This document shows, piece by piece, positions 7,945 to 16,065 of a DNA stretch of 64,000 nt. Position numbers and translations under genes: made by a program. Location: positions 1 to 64,000 of the forward strand of contig NZ_QOKW01000006.1 of NCBI RefSeq assembly GCF_008365375.1, given 5' to 3'. Position 1 is the stretch's first letter; the number at the start of each line of letters is the position of its first letter. Origin of the DNA: Roseomonas genomospecies 6. GTDB lineage: Bacteria > Pseudomonadota > Alphaproteobacteria > Azospirillales > Azospirillaceae. The notes below the pieces were generated by a model. The model was not told the origin of the DNA. It worked only from the letters and a program-made list of their open reading frames with translations, and searched no databases.

Positions 7945-8116
7945 AGCGGATTGCGATCCGCTTTGGACCGCGACGGCGGTCCCGGCCGCACACGCGGCCG
8001 AAGCCTGGCCTCTCGCGGGAACACAGTTCCCGCGAGAGGCCAGGCGGATGCCATGGGCATCCGCTGAGAGCCGGCGAATGAGGCAATATGAATCCGAAGC
8101 GAACGGAAGTTCGCTT
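7943..8116. repeat. Array of six tandem hairpins between moaD and moaE
   Basis: Six perfect inverted repeats follow each other: 9-bp stem 7943-7951/7956-7964; 6-bp 7966-7971/7976-7981; 7-bp 7983-7989/7994-8000; 20-bp 8003-8022/8026-8045 with a 3-nt loop; 9-bp 8044-8052/8056-8064 with loop ATG; 8-bp 8097-8104/8109-8116 with loop GGAA. Stems four and five share two bases. No T-tracts follow. The first stem overlaps the moaD stop codon. This is far beyond chance and resembles a mosaic of intergenic palindromic repeats. Confidence 0.88.
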
Positions 8117-8148
8117 TGAGGACGAATGCCGAAGAAGGAAACCGTGCC

Positions 8149-8607
8149 GTGACGGTGAGGGTACAGAGCGAGGATTTCGACGTCGGCGCGGAACTGGCCG
8201 CGATGTCCGATGGCAAGACCGGCATCGGTGGAGTGACGCTGTTCGTCGGGCTGGTCCGCGACATGGCGGGCGGCGAGCCCGTCAGCGCCATGACGCTGGA
8301 ACATTATCCCGGCATGACCGAGAAGCAGTTGGAGGCCATCGAGGCGGAGGCGCGGGCGCGCTGGCCGTTGGACGATGCGCTCATCATCCATCGTTATGGA
8401 CGGCTGGAGCCGGGCGACCGGATCGTTCTGGTCGCCACCGCCAGCGCCCACCGCCAGGCGGCCTTCGAGAGCTGCCACTTCCTGATCGACTGGCTGAAGA
8501 CCAGGGCGCCCTTCTGGAAACTGGAAGCGACCCCGGAAGGCGAGCGTTGGGTGGAGGCCAAGGACTCCGACGACGACGCGGCGGCCCGCTGGGGAAAACC
8601 GGCCTGA
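8149..8607 (+). CDS. moaE: Molybdopterin synthase catalytic subunit MoaE
   Basis: About 152 aa. It forms a heterotetramer with MoaD and converts precursor Z (cPMP) to molybdopterin. Family segments are FVGLVRDMAGGEPVSAMTLEHYPGMTEKQLE, which contains the conserved VR and EHYPGM, RYGRLEPGDRIVLVATASAHRQAAF and LKTRAPFWKLE with the active-site KxxxPFWK. I chose GTG 8149 because AAGGA precedes it by about 10 bases. A TTG at 8116 is in frame but falls inside the last hairpin. Confidence 0.93.
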   Translation: MTVRVQSEDFDVGAELAAMSDGKTGIGGVTLFVGLVRDMAGGEPVSAMTLEHYPGMTEKQLEAIEAEARARWPLDDALIIHRYGRLEPGDRIVLVATASAHRQAAFESCHFLIDWLKTRAPFWKLEATPEGERWVEAKDSDDDAAARWGKPA

Positions 8608-8696
8608 GGTGAGAGGCAGGGCACAGACGGGCCCCTTCCCATGGTGATTGGATTCGCTCCCGCGCAAGGCTGCGCGCGCGTGCGGAGTGTCCGATC

Positions 8697-9344
8697 ATGC
8701 GAACCCGGTTCCTGCTCACCGGCTTGGCCATTCTGCTGGGCATCGTGGAGTCGTGCCCCGTCCACGGGAGAGAACGGCAACCGGTGGAACGGGTCGTGAC
8801 CGACCCGTTCGGCGGCTGCCGCGTCCGCGACAGAGAGCCAGACAACCGGAAATCCATTCGCTGGACCGGCCCGTGCCGCAACGGCTTCGCCCATGGCGCG
8901 GGCCTTCTCGAATGGTTCATCGACGGGGAGCCGGCGGGATGGATCGACGCGGTCTTCGCCGATGGGCGGGCCGAAGGGCCGGGACGCAGCGGGCGGGAGG
9001 ACGGGCAGATATTCCAGGGCCTGTTCCGGCACGGACTCGCCAGCGGCATGGGGACCCTGACGTTGCCGGACGGTCACCGCTATGTGGGCGGTTTCGCCTT
9101 CGGGCGCCCGACCGGGCAGGGCGAGTTCATCGCCTCCATGGGGTTGCGTTATCAGGCGCTGGTCGACCCGGATGGGCGCGTGTGGCCCGGTGCGCTTCTG
9201 GGGCCGAAGGCGCCCGAAAGCATCCAATCCGCCGAACGGCCACAGGTTCGCGGGCGGGCGGCGCCGGGCAGTCTGGAGGAATGGCTCCGCACGCCACCAT
9301 GGGATTACCGTGATCCGGGCTGGCATGATCGGGGGCGGCGGTGA
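8697..9344 (+). CDS. Exported MORN-repeat protein
   Basis: 215 aa with an N-terminal hydrophobic segment (LLTGLAILLGIVESC) suggesting a signal peptide, possibly a lipoprotein though the lipobox is poor. Three MORN-type repeats can be seen: WTGPCRNGFAHGAGLLEW, FQGLFRHGLASGMGTLTLPDG and YVGGFAFGRPTGQGEFIA, around residues 55-150. MORN repeats are protein- or lipid-binding modules. The C-terminus is Pro/Arg-rich. No enzymatic motif is visible. It stands alone between moaE and the LysE exporter. Confidence 0.7.
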   Translation: MRTRFLLTGLAILLGIVESCPVHGRERQPVERVVTDPFGGCRVRDREPDNRKSIRWTGPCRNGFAHGAGLLEWFIDGEPAGWIDAVFADGRAEGPGRSGREDGQIFQGLFRHGLASGMGTLTLPDGHRYVGGFAFGRPTGQGEFIASMGLRYQALVDPDGRVWPGALLGPKAPESIQSAERPQVRGRAAPGSLEEWLRTPPWDYRDPGWHDRGRR

Positions 9345-9419
9345 GCAGCTTTGCACAAGCCGCGTTTGCCAGACGCGAAGAGCCGTGGTGACATCGTCGC
9401 CCCTCTTCGGAAGACCGCG

Positions 9420-10055
9420 ATGAACTGGCAGACCCTCGGACTCTTCTTCGTGACCGCCTTCGTGCTGTCAATGACCCCCGGCCCCAACATGCTGCTGGCG
9501 ATGAGCCTCGGCCTGCGCTACGGCGTCCGCCGGGCGGCCTGGGGCGGGCTTGGCATGTGCGTGGCCCTGACGCTGATGGCCACCCTGTCGGTGCTGGGGC
9601 TCGGCGCCCTGTTGGCCGCGTCGGAGCCGGCCTTCCAGGCGGTGAAGTGGGCCGGGGTGGCCTATCTGACGTGGCTGGGGATCGCCGCGTGGCGGGCGCC
9701 GGTGCCGGACGGCTCGCCGCGCGCCGCCGGTGCCGCGGCGGTGGAGGAAGCCCCCGCCCATCGCCTGTTCCTGCGCGGGCTGCTGGTCGCCTTCAGCAAC
9801 CCGAAGGCGCTCGTCTTCATGGCCGCCCTGTTCCCGCAGTTCATCGACCCGGCGGCCCCGCTGGCGCCGCAACTCGTGGCGCTGGTGACGGTGATGGTGG
9901 TGATCGAGTTCGGCTGGATCATGGCCTACGCCACCGGGGGCAACAGCATCGGCGCCCGCCTGACCAGCGCCTCCGCGGCCCGGACGCTCAACCGCCTGAC
10001 CGGCGGGCTGATGATCGGCGCCGGCGGGCTTCTGGCGCTCGCCCGCCGGCTTTGA
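9420..10055 (+). CDS. LysE/RhtB-family amino-acid exporter
   Basis: About 211 aa with five to six hydrophobic segments. The N-terminal pattern FVLSMTPGPNMLLAMSLGLRYG is the LysE/RhtB signature. GLLVAFSNPKALVFMAALFPQF and the C-terminal LNRLTGGLMIGAGGLLAL are also typical. Such proteins export amino acids or derivatives (homoserine, threonine, lysine) at the inner membrane; the substrate cannot be told here. ATG 9420 gives the standard short N-terminus. It converges with the secreted hydrolase gene with a 13-bp gap. Confidence 0.88.
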   Translation: MNWQTLGLFFVTAFVLSMTPGPNMLLAMSLGLRYGVRRAAWGGLGMCVALTLMATLSVLGLGALLAASEPAFQAVKWAGVAYLTWLGIAAWRAPVPDGSPRAAGAAAVEEAPAHRLFLRGLLVAFSNPKALVFMAALFPQFIDPAAPLAPQLVALVTVMVVIEFGWIMAYATGGNSIGARLTSASAARTLNRLTGGLMIGAGGLLALARRL

Positions 10056-10068
10056 AAGAGGGGTTTCC

Positions 10069-11235
10069 TCAGTCCACCCGGCGGAGGGTCGTCTCCAAGC
10101 GGCCCTTGCCGGACCGGTCCAGCCATGTGGCGGACAGCCGCCCATCCGTCCGGACGCTGTAGCGCAGCACGTTGCGCCCCTTCTCGTCGAACACCAGTTC
10201 GTCGTTCTCGATGCGGCCCTTGCGGCGCGCCCGCTCCATGGGCTGGTCCGCTTCCATGCCCGGCCCCAGCACATAGTCGGCATGGACGGCGTCGCCATCC
10301 ACCGTGTCCACGGACAGCGCCACCTCCCGCCCGTTGATGTAGGCGCCGTACCAGACGCCGAGGAAGTTGCGCCCGCCCGTTCCCGCGGGGGAGGAGGTGC
10401 CGCTGCCGCGCGGCTCGGGTGCCGCGGCCCGCATCAGTTCCGCGCTCGGCGTGCGGCCCCAGGACTCGTCGCAGGACGGGTCGCCCTGGCGCGGTGGGGC
10501 TTCCGCAAAGCGCAGGATGCAGGCGGAGAAGCGACGGACGAACATGCCGGTCGCCGCCGCGCCATGGCCGGTCAGCAGCGCCGGCTGGTCCACCACGATG
10601 TGGTCCAGCCCGCGCGAGGAGAGGATGCCGCGCGCCGAATCACCGCGCCCGCCGGGGTCGAAATCGTCGCCGTGGAAGAAGAACAGCATCACCCGCGCGC
10701 TCTGCACCCTGCGCAGGATCGGCCAGAGCTGCGAGGCGTTGTCGCGGAAGCTGTCATAGGCGTCGGAGAAATTGCCGAAGGCGGCGGGGGCGGTGCCCAC
10801 CACCGCGTCGATCCGGTCGGTCTGCCCGGCGGCCATCAGCGAGATGAAGGCGCCGAAGGACTGGCCGGTCAGAACGACCTTTCGGTAGCCACGGTCCTTC
10901 AACTGGTCGGCATAGCCGGCCAGCGCGCGGGAGCTGTTCGGCAGCGTGTCGCTGACCCGCATGCGGTCCAGCCGGAACACGTCCCATCCCGCGTCGCGCA
11001 TGGTCTTCATGTAAAGCGGGGTGGGGGCGTTGGAGTCCTCCACATCCACCGACCGGCCATGGCTCCACACCACCGCGCCGCGCGCCATGGTCGGGCCGAG
11101 CAGGGTGCCGTCGCCGTAGGCGGGGTTCAGGTGGATTTGGGCCGCCGCCGTCTGCGCCGTCCCCAGCATCGCCGCTAAGATCGCAAACGCCGCCATCACC
11201 AGTCCAAGCAGCGATTGTCCGACTGTCCGCCTCAT
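10069..11235 (-). CDS. Secreted alpha/beta hydrolase with C-terminal beta domain
   Basis: 388 aa. A signal peptide (LVMAAFAILAAMLGTAQTAAA, cleavage around residue 31) precedes an alpha/beta-hydrolase domain. The nucleophile elbow is GQSFGA, the likely acid lies in FFHGDDFDPGG and a His in GHGAAATG. AVVWSHGRSVD looks like the oxyanion HG region. After a Pro/Gly-rich linker (~285-305), residues ~310-388 form a separate region with alternating hydrophobics (NFLGVWYGAYINGREVALSV, GRIENDELVFDEKGRNVLRY), likely a beta-barrel module. A periplasmic esterase or lipase is plausible; substrate unknown. Confidence 0.72.
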   Translation of the reverse strand: MRRTVGQSLLGLVMAAFAILAAMLGTAQTAAAQIHLNPAYGDGTLLGPTMARGAVVWSHGRSVDVEDSNAPTPLYMKTMRDAGWDVFRLDRMRVSDTLPNSSRALAGYADQLKDRGYRKVVLTGQSFGAFISLMAAGQTDRIDAVVGTAPAAFGNFSDAYDSFRDNASQLWPILRRVQSARVMLFFFHGDDFDPGGRGDSARGILSSRGLDHIVVDQPALLTGHGAAATGMFVRRFSACILRFAEAPPRQGDPSCDESWGRTPSAELMRAAAPEPRGSGTSSPAGTGGRNFLGVWYGAYINGREVALSVDTVDGDAVHADYVLGPGMEADQPMERARRKGRIENDELVFDEKGRNVLRYSVRTDGRLSATWLDRSGKGRLETTLRRVD

Positions 11236-11386
11236 CCTTCCACGCTCCTGTCTGCGGGCGTGGGAATGGTCCCGGAATATGGTTAACCCGACCTTTCCAT
11301 CGGACCGGACCGGCCTTTGTCACGGATCGTTGTCACAACCGCTTCCGGCGGAGGGAGCCTGCGTCAGAACGCGCATGTTCTGCGAA

Positions 11387-11401
11387 TGCGAATGACTCGC
11401 A
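11387..11401. promoter_or_regulatory. Fur-like palindrome upstream of an orphan gene
   Basis: TGCGAATGACTCGCA is a 7-1-7 imperfect palindrome with one mismatched pair. It fits the TGCGAATnATTCGCA form that resembles Fur boxes in GC-rich proteobacteria. It ends 56 bp before the ATG at 11458, a suitable place for a repressor. Binding by Fur is inferred from resemblance only. Confidence 0.45.
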
Positions 11402-11457
11402 ATTCAAGCGTGGATCGTCTATGGTCGGTTTCGTCATTTCAGTCGGGGAGGGGCAAC

Positions 11458-11928
11458 ATGTGCGATTCGGTGGGCGAGGGGCGGCTGTCGCCCTGGACGG
11501 TGTCCGACCTGACGACGGCGGAGCGCGCGCTCCTGACCGGCTTCCGGCAGTGGTTCCGTTACGGCACCGCGGGCGCCATGGCGGCGATGCGGGCCGGCTT
11601 CGGCGTGGCCGGCGTGCCGTCCTCGGCGCTGCTGCCGCTGTTCGCCCTGCTGGGCACCTTCGCCGTGACCAACGCGGGCCGACCTGCCTTCCGTTGCCCC
11701 TCCTGCTCGCGGGTCGGCATGGATGAGATGGCGGTGCTGGACGGGCTGGCGGCCATGCAGGCGGGGGAGGCGGATGTGACGACCCAGGTCTTCGACCGCT
11801 GGCTTCCGCTGGTTGCCCTGACCATGGCCACCGACTCCGCGCGGGAATTGGCCGACATCCTGGACGGCGCGCGCATCCGTCTGCCGCGGCGCCGCCCGGC
11901 CCGGCTCATAGCGCTGGCGGCGGAATGA
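11458..11928 (+). CDS. Uncharacterised 156-aa protein, possibly iron-regulated
   Basis: No family recognised. The protein has an acidic/polar N-terminus, a moderately hydrophobic central stretch (SSALLPLFALLGTFAVTNAG), then FRCPSCSRVGMDEMAVLDGL. The single C-P-x-C pair could bind metal only with other partners. The C-terminus is Arg-rich (RIRLPRRRPARLIALAAE). ATG 11458 is supported by GGGGAGGGG about 6 bases upstream; an in-frame ATG at 11386-11388 falls within the Fur-like palindrome. Alone, it converges with a GNAT gene with a 23-bp overlap. The context suggests iron-responsive expression. Confidence 0.6.
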   Translation: MCDSVGEGRLSPWTVSDLTTAERALLTGFRQWFRYGTAGAMAAMRAGFGVAGVPSSALLPLFALLGTFAVTNAGRPAFRCPSCSRVGMDEMAVLDGLAAMQAGEADVTTQVFDRWLPLVALTMATDSARELADILDGARIRLPRRRPARLIALAAE

Positions 11929-12481
11929 CCGGAGCGAAGCCGGCCCCCGCCTGCCACACGGCCTCTCTCAACAGAGGCTTGCGCAGAATCCACTGATCGA
12001 TGGGCACATTGACCAACTCGCCGGCCGGGGTGCGGTAGGAATAGCGCCCCCGCTCGGTGCCGCGCAGCTCATAGCCCAGCCGCTCGTAGAAGGCGAGTAC
12101 CCCGGCGTTGTCCCGGTCCACGCCCAGTTCGGATTCCGAATAGCCGTGGTCGAGGGCGGTGCTCTCCGCGCTGCTCATCAGCCGTGTGGCGATGCCCCGG
12201 TTCCGGAAGGGCTGGAACACCCGCAGCGCCCACAAGGTGGCGCGGCGCAGATGCCGCTTGCGCTGGAAGTCGATGCAGATCTGGCCGGCGGGAAAGCCGT
12301 TGACCTCCGCCACGAGAAGGGCGCCAGTTCCGCGCTCCTGCGCGCGGAAGGCCGTGGCGAGAATTTCCCGGTGTGGGGTGTGCAGCCCGAACCATTCGAG
12401 ATCCGGCAGATCGGTCCGGCGGGCGGAACGAACTGTGACGGGCAGGGTGATGACATCCTGCGACGCGGTGGCGGCGTCCAT
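11906..12481 (-). CDS. GNAT-family N-acetyltransferase
   Basis: 191 aa. Acetyl-CoA-binding motif A is clear: LRVFQPFRNRGIATRLMSS (about residues 85-105), followed by LGVDRDNAGVLAFYERLGYEL, the conserved C-terminal beta-bulge region. Substrate cannot be predicted. ATG 12481 has GGAGGA almost touching it, too close to be an ideal ribosome site, so the true start may differ slightly. The 3' end overlaps the convergent orphan gene by 23 bp. Confidence 0.82.
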   Translation of the reverse strand: MDAATASQDVITLPVTVRSARRTDLPDLEWFGLHTPHREILATAFRAQERGTGALLVAEVNGFPAGQICIDFQRKRHLRRATLWALRVFQPFRNRGIATRLMSSAESTALDHGYSESELGVDRDNAGVLAFYERLGYELRGTERGRYSYRTPAGELVNVPIDQWILRKPLLREAVWQAGAGFAPVIPPPAL

Positions 12482-12791
12482 TCCTCCTCCGGACTTTCAA
12501 GCCTTATGGCGGAATGAACGGACCGACGCGGGGAGGCGTTCCCCGCGCCCACGCAAAGTCTTGCCGCAGACGGTTCGTACGCAAAGAGCGCAAGGAAAAG
12601 GAGAGCATTTTATCATTTCCACGCACAAAGGACCTTGTCGCGGGTCTTGAACAACCTAGGGACTATGAGGATCGGCCGTGTTGACCGTTTGCGCGGATTC
12701 TTGATAAGTCTCTAAACGAAATGGGGCGATACGCGACCGCCGGTCGGCAACGGGACGGGGTCGCAGCCCAGGGACGAAGGAGGGCAGCGCG
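12482..12791. other. 310-bp intergenic region between divergent genes
   Basis: No convincing gene is present. It is less GC-rich than its surroundings (for example GAGAGCATTTTATCATTTCC near 12602). It should hold the promoters of the minus-strand GNAT and the small plus-strand gene. A candidate for the latter is TTGACC (12681-12686) with ATAAGT 17 bp downstream (12704-12709), about 85 bp before the start codon. Confidence 0.5.
12681..12709 (+). promoter_or_regulatory. Candidate promoter of the 56-aa gene
   Basis: TTGACC (12681-12686), 17-bp spacer, ATAAGT (12704-12709). The -35 is good and the -10 is weak. It would give a leader of about 75 bases before ATG 12792. Confidence 0.3.
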
Positions 12792-12962
12792 ATGATCAAG
12801 ATTGTGAACCTGGGCCGCACCGGCCTTTTCGTCGCGATGCAGAACGGCGCCCTGACCAGCATCGGTGGCCGCAGCCACTGGCGCTCGCTGGAAGACGTCC
12901 GTTCGGCGGCGAACGCGGCGAAGATCAAGATCAGCGATACGGTCCTGCGCACCGTTCTCTGA
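12792..12962 (+). CDS. Small uncharacterised protein (56 aa)
   Basis: A 56-codon gene running from MIKIVNLGRTGLFVAMQNGA to KIKISDTVLRTVL. It is supported by a textbook AAGGAGG (12777-12783) eight bases before ATG, by sensible high-GC codon use and by an independent intergenic setting. Composition suggests a small soluble alpha/beta fold: short beta strands (IKIVNLG, GLFVAMQ) and an amphipathic helix (SLEDVRSAANAA). No family recognised. It converges with the globin-coupled chemoreceptor, from which a hairpin (13034-13061) separates it. Confidence 0.7.
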   Translation: MIKIVNLGRTGLFVAMQNGALTSIGGRSHWRSLEDVRSAANAAKIKISDTVLRTVL

Positions 12963-13033
12963 CGCCGGCTTCTCAAAGCGGCTTTCCCAGGACACCGCCC
13001 CCCGACAACGGGGCGGCGACGGAAAACGAACGA

Positions 13034-13061
13034 GCCGGCGGCTCCACAACGGGCCGCCGGC
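13034..13061. terminator. Hairpin between convergent genes
   Basis: GCCGGCGGC (13034-13042) pairs with GCCGCCGGC (13053-13061), a 9-bp GC-only stem with a 10-nt loop. It sits midway between the small gene and the chemoreceptor. It lacks a T-tract on either strand, so it may be a weak bidirectional or Rho-assisted terminator. Confidence 0.4.
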
Positions 13062-13079
13062 CTGCGTTCATTCCAGCGA

Positions 13080-14426
13080 TCAGCCGGCGCGCACCCGCGC
13101 CAGGAACCGGTCGACCTCCGTCCGCAGCGTCGTGGACTGGATCGACAGTTCGTTGGTCGCCGACAGGACGCTGCGCGCTTCCGACCCCGTGTCGGACGCC
13201 GAGGAATTGACGCGCACGATGGTCTCGCTCACCTCGCGGGTGCCGATGGACGCCTGCTGGACGTTGCGGGCGATCTCGGTGGTTGCGGCACCCTGCTCCT
13301 CCATGGCGGACGCGATGGAGGTCGAGATGTCGTTGATCCGCGCGATGGTTTCGGAGATCGAGCGGATGGCCAGGACCGCTTCCTGGGTCGCCCCCTGAAC
13401 GGCGCCGATCTGGGAGTTGATCTCCTCCGTCGCCTTGGCCGTCTGGTTCGCGAGACTCTTGACCTCCGACGCCACCACGGCGAATCCCTTGCCGGCCTCT
13501 CCGGCGCGGGCCGCCTCGATGGTGGCGTTCAGCGCCAGGAGATTCGTCTGGCTGGCGATGTCGTGGATGAGCTTGACCACCTGACCGATGCGGCTGGCGG
13601 CGTCGGCCAGACCCTGCACGGTGTTGTTGGTGCGCTCCGCCTGCGACATGGCCTCGCCGGCGATCGCCGCCGACTGGGTGACCTGGTGGCTGATCTCGCC
13701 GATGGAGGCGGTCAGTTCCTCCGCCGCCGCGGCGACGGTCTGGATATTGACGGACGCCTCCTCCGCCGCCGCGGCCACCTGGGTGGACTGGGCGCTGGTT
13801 TCCTCGGCGGTGCGGCTCATGGTCTGGGCGGTGCCCTGGAGCTGCTGCGCGGCGGAAGCGACGGCCTGCACCACGCTCTTCACCTCGCGTTCGAACGAGT
13901 CGGCGGTGCTGCCCAGCTCGCGCGAGATGATCGCCGCGGTGTTCAGGTCGACATAGACCGAGGTCGCGAGATCCATGTCCAGGAAGACCGCCTTGTTGAT
14001 CGCCTGCATGAGCAGGGCGAGCTTCTCCGGCTTCTTGCGGTAGACCTGATAGGCAAGGTCGATCAGCTTGTTCAGCGTGAAGCAGTAGGCGCCCGTGTAC
14101 CACCGCGGCTCCAGCCCGATGCGCTGGTGAGCCTGCCCGATCTTCAGCACCTGCGCCATGTAGGCGTCGTCGAAGGTGCCGGTGAAGACGCTCTTCAGCC
14201 AATGCTGCTTCTGCATGTCGCGCGCCCGGCTGACGGTCGCGGGGTTGGAGAGAAGCGCCGCGACCTGCGGGACGGAGCGCAGGTAGCTGTAGAACTCCTC
14301 CAGGATCTGGTCGATTCGCTGCGCGAGATGGGGCTGAAACTCCCGAAGGACGGCCTTCGTGGGTTCGTCGATCCGCAAGAAGGAGATTCGGTCGAGGATG
14401 GATTGCGTCTGGGCAGAATGCGACAT
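13080..14426 (-). CDS. Globin-coupled methyl-accepting chemotaxis protein (HemAT-like)
   Basis: 448 aa with no transmembrane segment. Residues ~1-165 form a protoglobin sensor domain ([56 protein letters not shown]). The His in [13 protein letters not shown] is the expected haem ligand. After a linker rich in [18 protein letters not shown] comes the MCP signalling domain with hairpin tip [20 protein letters not shown], reading [21 protein letters not shown] just before it. Cytosolic oxygen or haem-gas sensor feeding CheA/CheW. No che genes are nearby. Confidence 0.93.
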   Translation of the reverse strand: MSHSAQTQSILDRISFLRIDEPTKAVLREFQPHLAQRIDQILEEFYSYLRSVPQVAALLSNPATVSRARDMQKQHWLKSVFTGTFDDAYMAQVLKIGQAHQRIGLEPRWYTGAYCFTLNKLIDLAYQVYRKKPEKLALLMQAINKAVFLDMDLATSVYVDLNTAAIISRELGSTADSFEREVKSVVQAVASAAQQLQGTAQTMSRTAEETSAQSTQVAAAAEEASVNIQTVAAAAEELTASIGEISHQVTQSAAIAGEAMSQAERTNNTVQGLADAASRIGQVVKLIHDIASQTNLLALNATIEAARAGEAGKGFAVVASEVKSLANQTAKATEEINSQIGAVQGATQEAVLAIRSISETIARINDISTSIASAMEEQGAATTEIARNVQQASIGTREVSETIVRVNSSASDTGSEARSVLSATNELSIQSTTLRTEVDRFLARVRAG

Positions 14427-14582
14427 GGATCAACTTCCCCGCGAAATAGGACCGCGCCAGATTAGCGGAATTTGTTGTTAATGCAAAGTAACTAACCTGC
14501 GGGCGGCACTATGAAGGGTTTCGACCGGCATGAAAATCAGCAGAGTTGTCGCAGGACCGGCATTCTATAATCTCATAGCCGA

Positions 14583-14621
14583 AATAAAAATACCGGCGGA
14601 GCCGGGTGGCATCCGCCGGTA
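14583..14621 (-). terminator. Rho-independent terminator of rpoH
   Basis: Read on the minus strand, a 10-bp stem (14612-14621 with 14591-14600) is followed at once by TTTTTATTTC. It lies ~40 bp after the rpoH stop codon. Confidence 0.85.
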
Positions 14622-14659
14622 TGTGTGGAACCATCGCAGAGATCGTCGAATCCGCTTCG

Positions 14660-15550
14660 TCAGGCCGCCATGTGGGCCGGCGCGCGGCGCAGCGCCTGGG
14701 CGGCGCTGAGAACGGCCTTCTGCAGCTTTTCGAAGGCCCGCACCTCGATCTGACGCACCCGCTCGCGCGAGACGCAGAACTGCTGGCTCAACGACTCCAG
14801 GGTGGACGGGTCGTCCTTGAGCCGGCGCTCGAACAGGATGCGGCGCTCGCGGTCGTCCAACCGCTCCAGGGCCTGCCCAACCAGCCGGCGGCGCAGCGCC
14901 AGCTCGTCGGCGTCGGCGATCACGCTTTCCTGGGTCGGACGGTCGTCGGCCAGAAGCTCCAGCCAGTTGGTTTCGCCGTCGCTGGACAGGGCGGCGTCGA
15001 GCGAGCTGTCGTTGGAGGAGAGCCGGCGGTTCATCTCGATCACCTCCTGCTCCGGAACGTCCAGCTCGGTCGCGATGGCGGTGACGGTGGAGGGGGACAG
15101 GTCGCCCTGCTCCAGCTCCTCCATCTGGCTCTTCAGGCGGCGCAGGTTGAAGAACAGCTTTTTCTGCGCGGCGGTCGTGCCCATCTTCACGAGGGACCAG
15201 CTGTGCAGGATGTATTCCTGGATGGCCGCACGAATCCACCAGGTGGCGTAGGTCGCGAAGCGGAAGCCGCGCTCCGGATCGAATTTCTGCGCGGCCTGCA
15301 TCAGGCCCACATTGCCCTCGGCCACGAGGTCGGGCAGCGGCAGGCCGTAACCGCCGAAGCCGCGGGCGATCTTGATGACCAGCCGCAGATGGCTGCCCAC
15401 CAGACGTTCCAGCGCATGGCCGTTGCCGCGGTCGCGCCAGGCGACGGCCAACTCGCGCTCTTCATCGGGGGCCAGGATGGGGAACCGCTTCGACTCCTCG
15501 ACATAACGGGTCAGGCTGGCGTTTTCACCAGTCAGGAGTTTCTTGAGCAC
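14660..15550 (-). CDS. rpoH: RNA polymerase sigma factor RpoH (sigma-32)
   Basis: About 296 aa. Sigma-70 regions 2 to 4 are present: LPDLVAEGNVGLMQAAQKFD and FRFATYATWWIRAAIQEYI (region 2), and SLSQQFCVSRERVRQIEVRA (region 4 helix-turn-helix). The RpoH box is QKKLFFNLRRLK, which marks heat-shock sigma factors. I chose GTG 15550 because GAGGAGG precedes it by 7 bases and the resulting N-terminus, SLTRYVEESKRFPILAPDEE, matches RpoH. An ATG at 15679 would add 43 atypical residues. Alphaproteobacteria often carry several rpoH genes, so this may be one paralogue. Confidence 0.95.
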   Translation of the reverse strand: MLKKLLTGENASLTRYVEESKRFPILAPDEERELAVAWRDRGNGHALERLVGSHLRLVIKIARGFGGYGLPLPDLVAEGNVGLMQAAQKFDPERGFRFATYATWWIRAAIQEYILHSWSLVKMGTTAAQKKLFFNLRRLKSQMEELEQGDLSPSTVTAIATELDVPEQEVIEMNRRLSSNDSSLDAALSSDGETNWLELLADDRPTQESVIADADELALRRRLVGQALERLDDRERRILFERRLKDDPSTLESLSQQFCVSRERVRQIEVRAFEKLQKAVLSAAQALRRAPAHMAA

Positions 15551-16065
15551 TCCAGCCTCCTCTCTCCAACGCTCCACCGTCTCTTGCCGCAGAACCCTTT
15601 CGGTGGACGTTCGGGGACGCCCATCGTTTCGGCATTCTTTTTGTAGGGGATTTGCCGAAATTATCCGGGAACACGTCAATCAGACATTGATACTGTGCCG
15701 CCACCACCAAGTTGGATCAAGCCTGGAAACGGCGGTGCAGCAATATTTTTTGGCGTATATCCGGACTATTCGGTCCTTGCCGGCGCCGAAAAGATCGGGC
15801 GAACTTTTGGAAGATTGGCGAAAACATGGTGACTTTCGTTTGGAACGAAGGCAGATGCGGTTCTCTCCGCTTCGTTATCACTCGGCCAGTTGGCTGTATC
15901 TTTTGCTCAGGCTATGACCATACAGGTTATCGGCATCGGCTATAGGGCATAGGCCCATCCGGTGAAACTCCCATTGAGGCTCGGCCGCAACACCTCTGTT
16001 TCCACTGGTTGCAGGCGTGCTATTCCAGGTGGAACGACGCCCCGATGCGGCACGAGAGGCCTTTC
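15551..16065. other. 515-bp region between rpoH and a divergent GNAT
   Basis: No convincing gene. Short open frames here (for example 15712-15945) have unfavourable codon use and no ribosome site. The DNA is noticeably more AT-rich than flanking genes (CAATATTTTTTGGCGTATAT near 15741-15760). It must contain the rpoH promoter on the minus strand and one for the GNAT on the plus strand. I found no clean sigma-70 or sigma-32 match that I would defend. Confidence 0.5.

Noticed and set aside
5750-8086. Long minus-strand open frame (778 codons) across the Moco genes
   Set aside because: It is antisense to mobB, moeA and moaD, whose products are clearly recognisable. Its translation is Arg/Gly/His-rich, as expected for the complement of high-GC coding DNA.
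15712-15945. 77-codon open frame between rpoH and the Pat-like gene
   Set aside because: It has no ribosome site, unusual Trp/Cys/Arg content and poor codon use, and it lies where promoters are expected.
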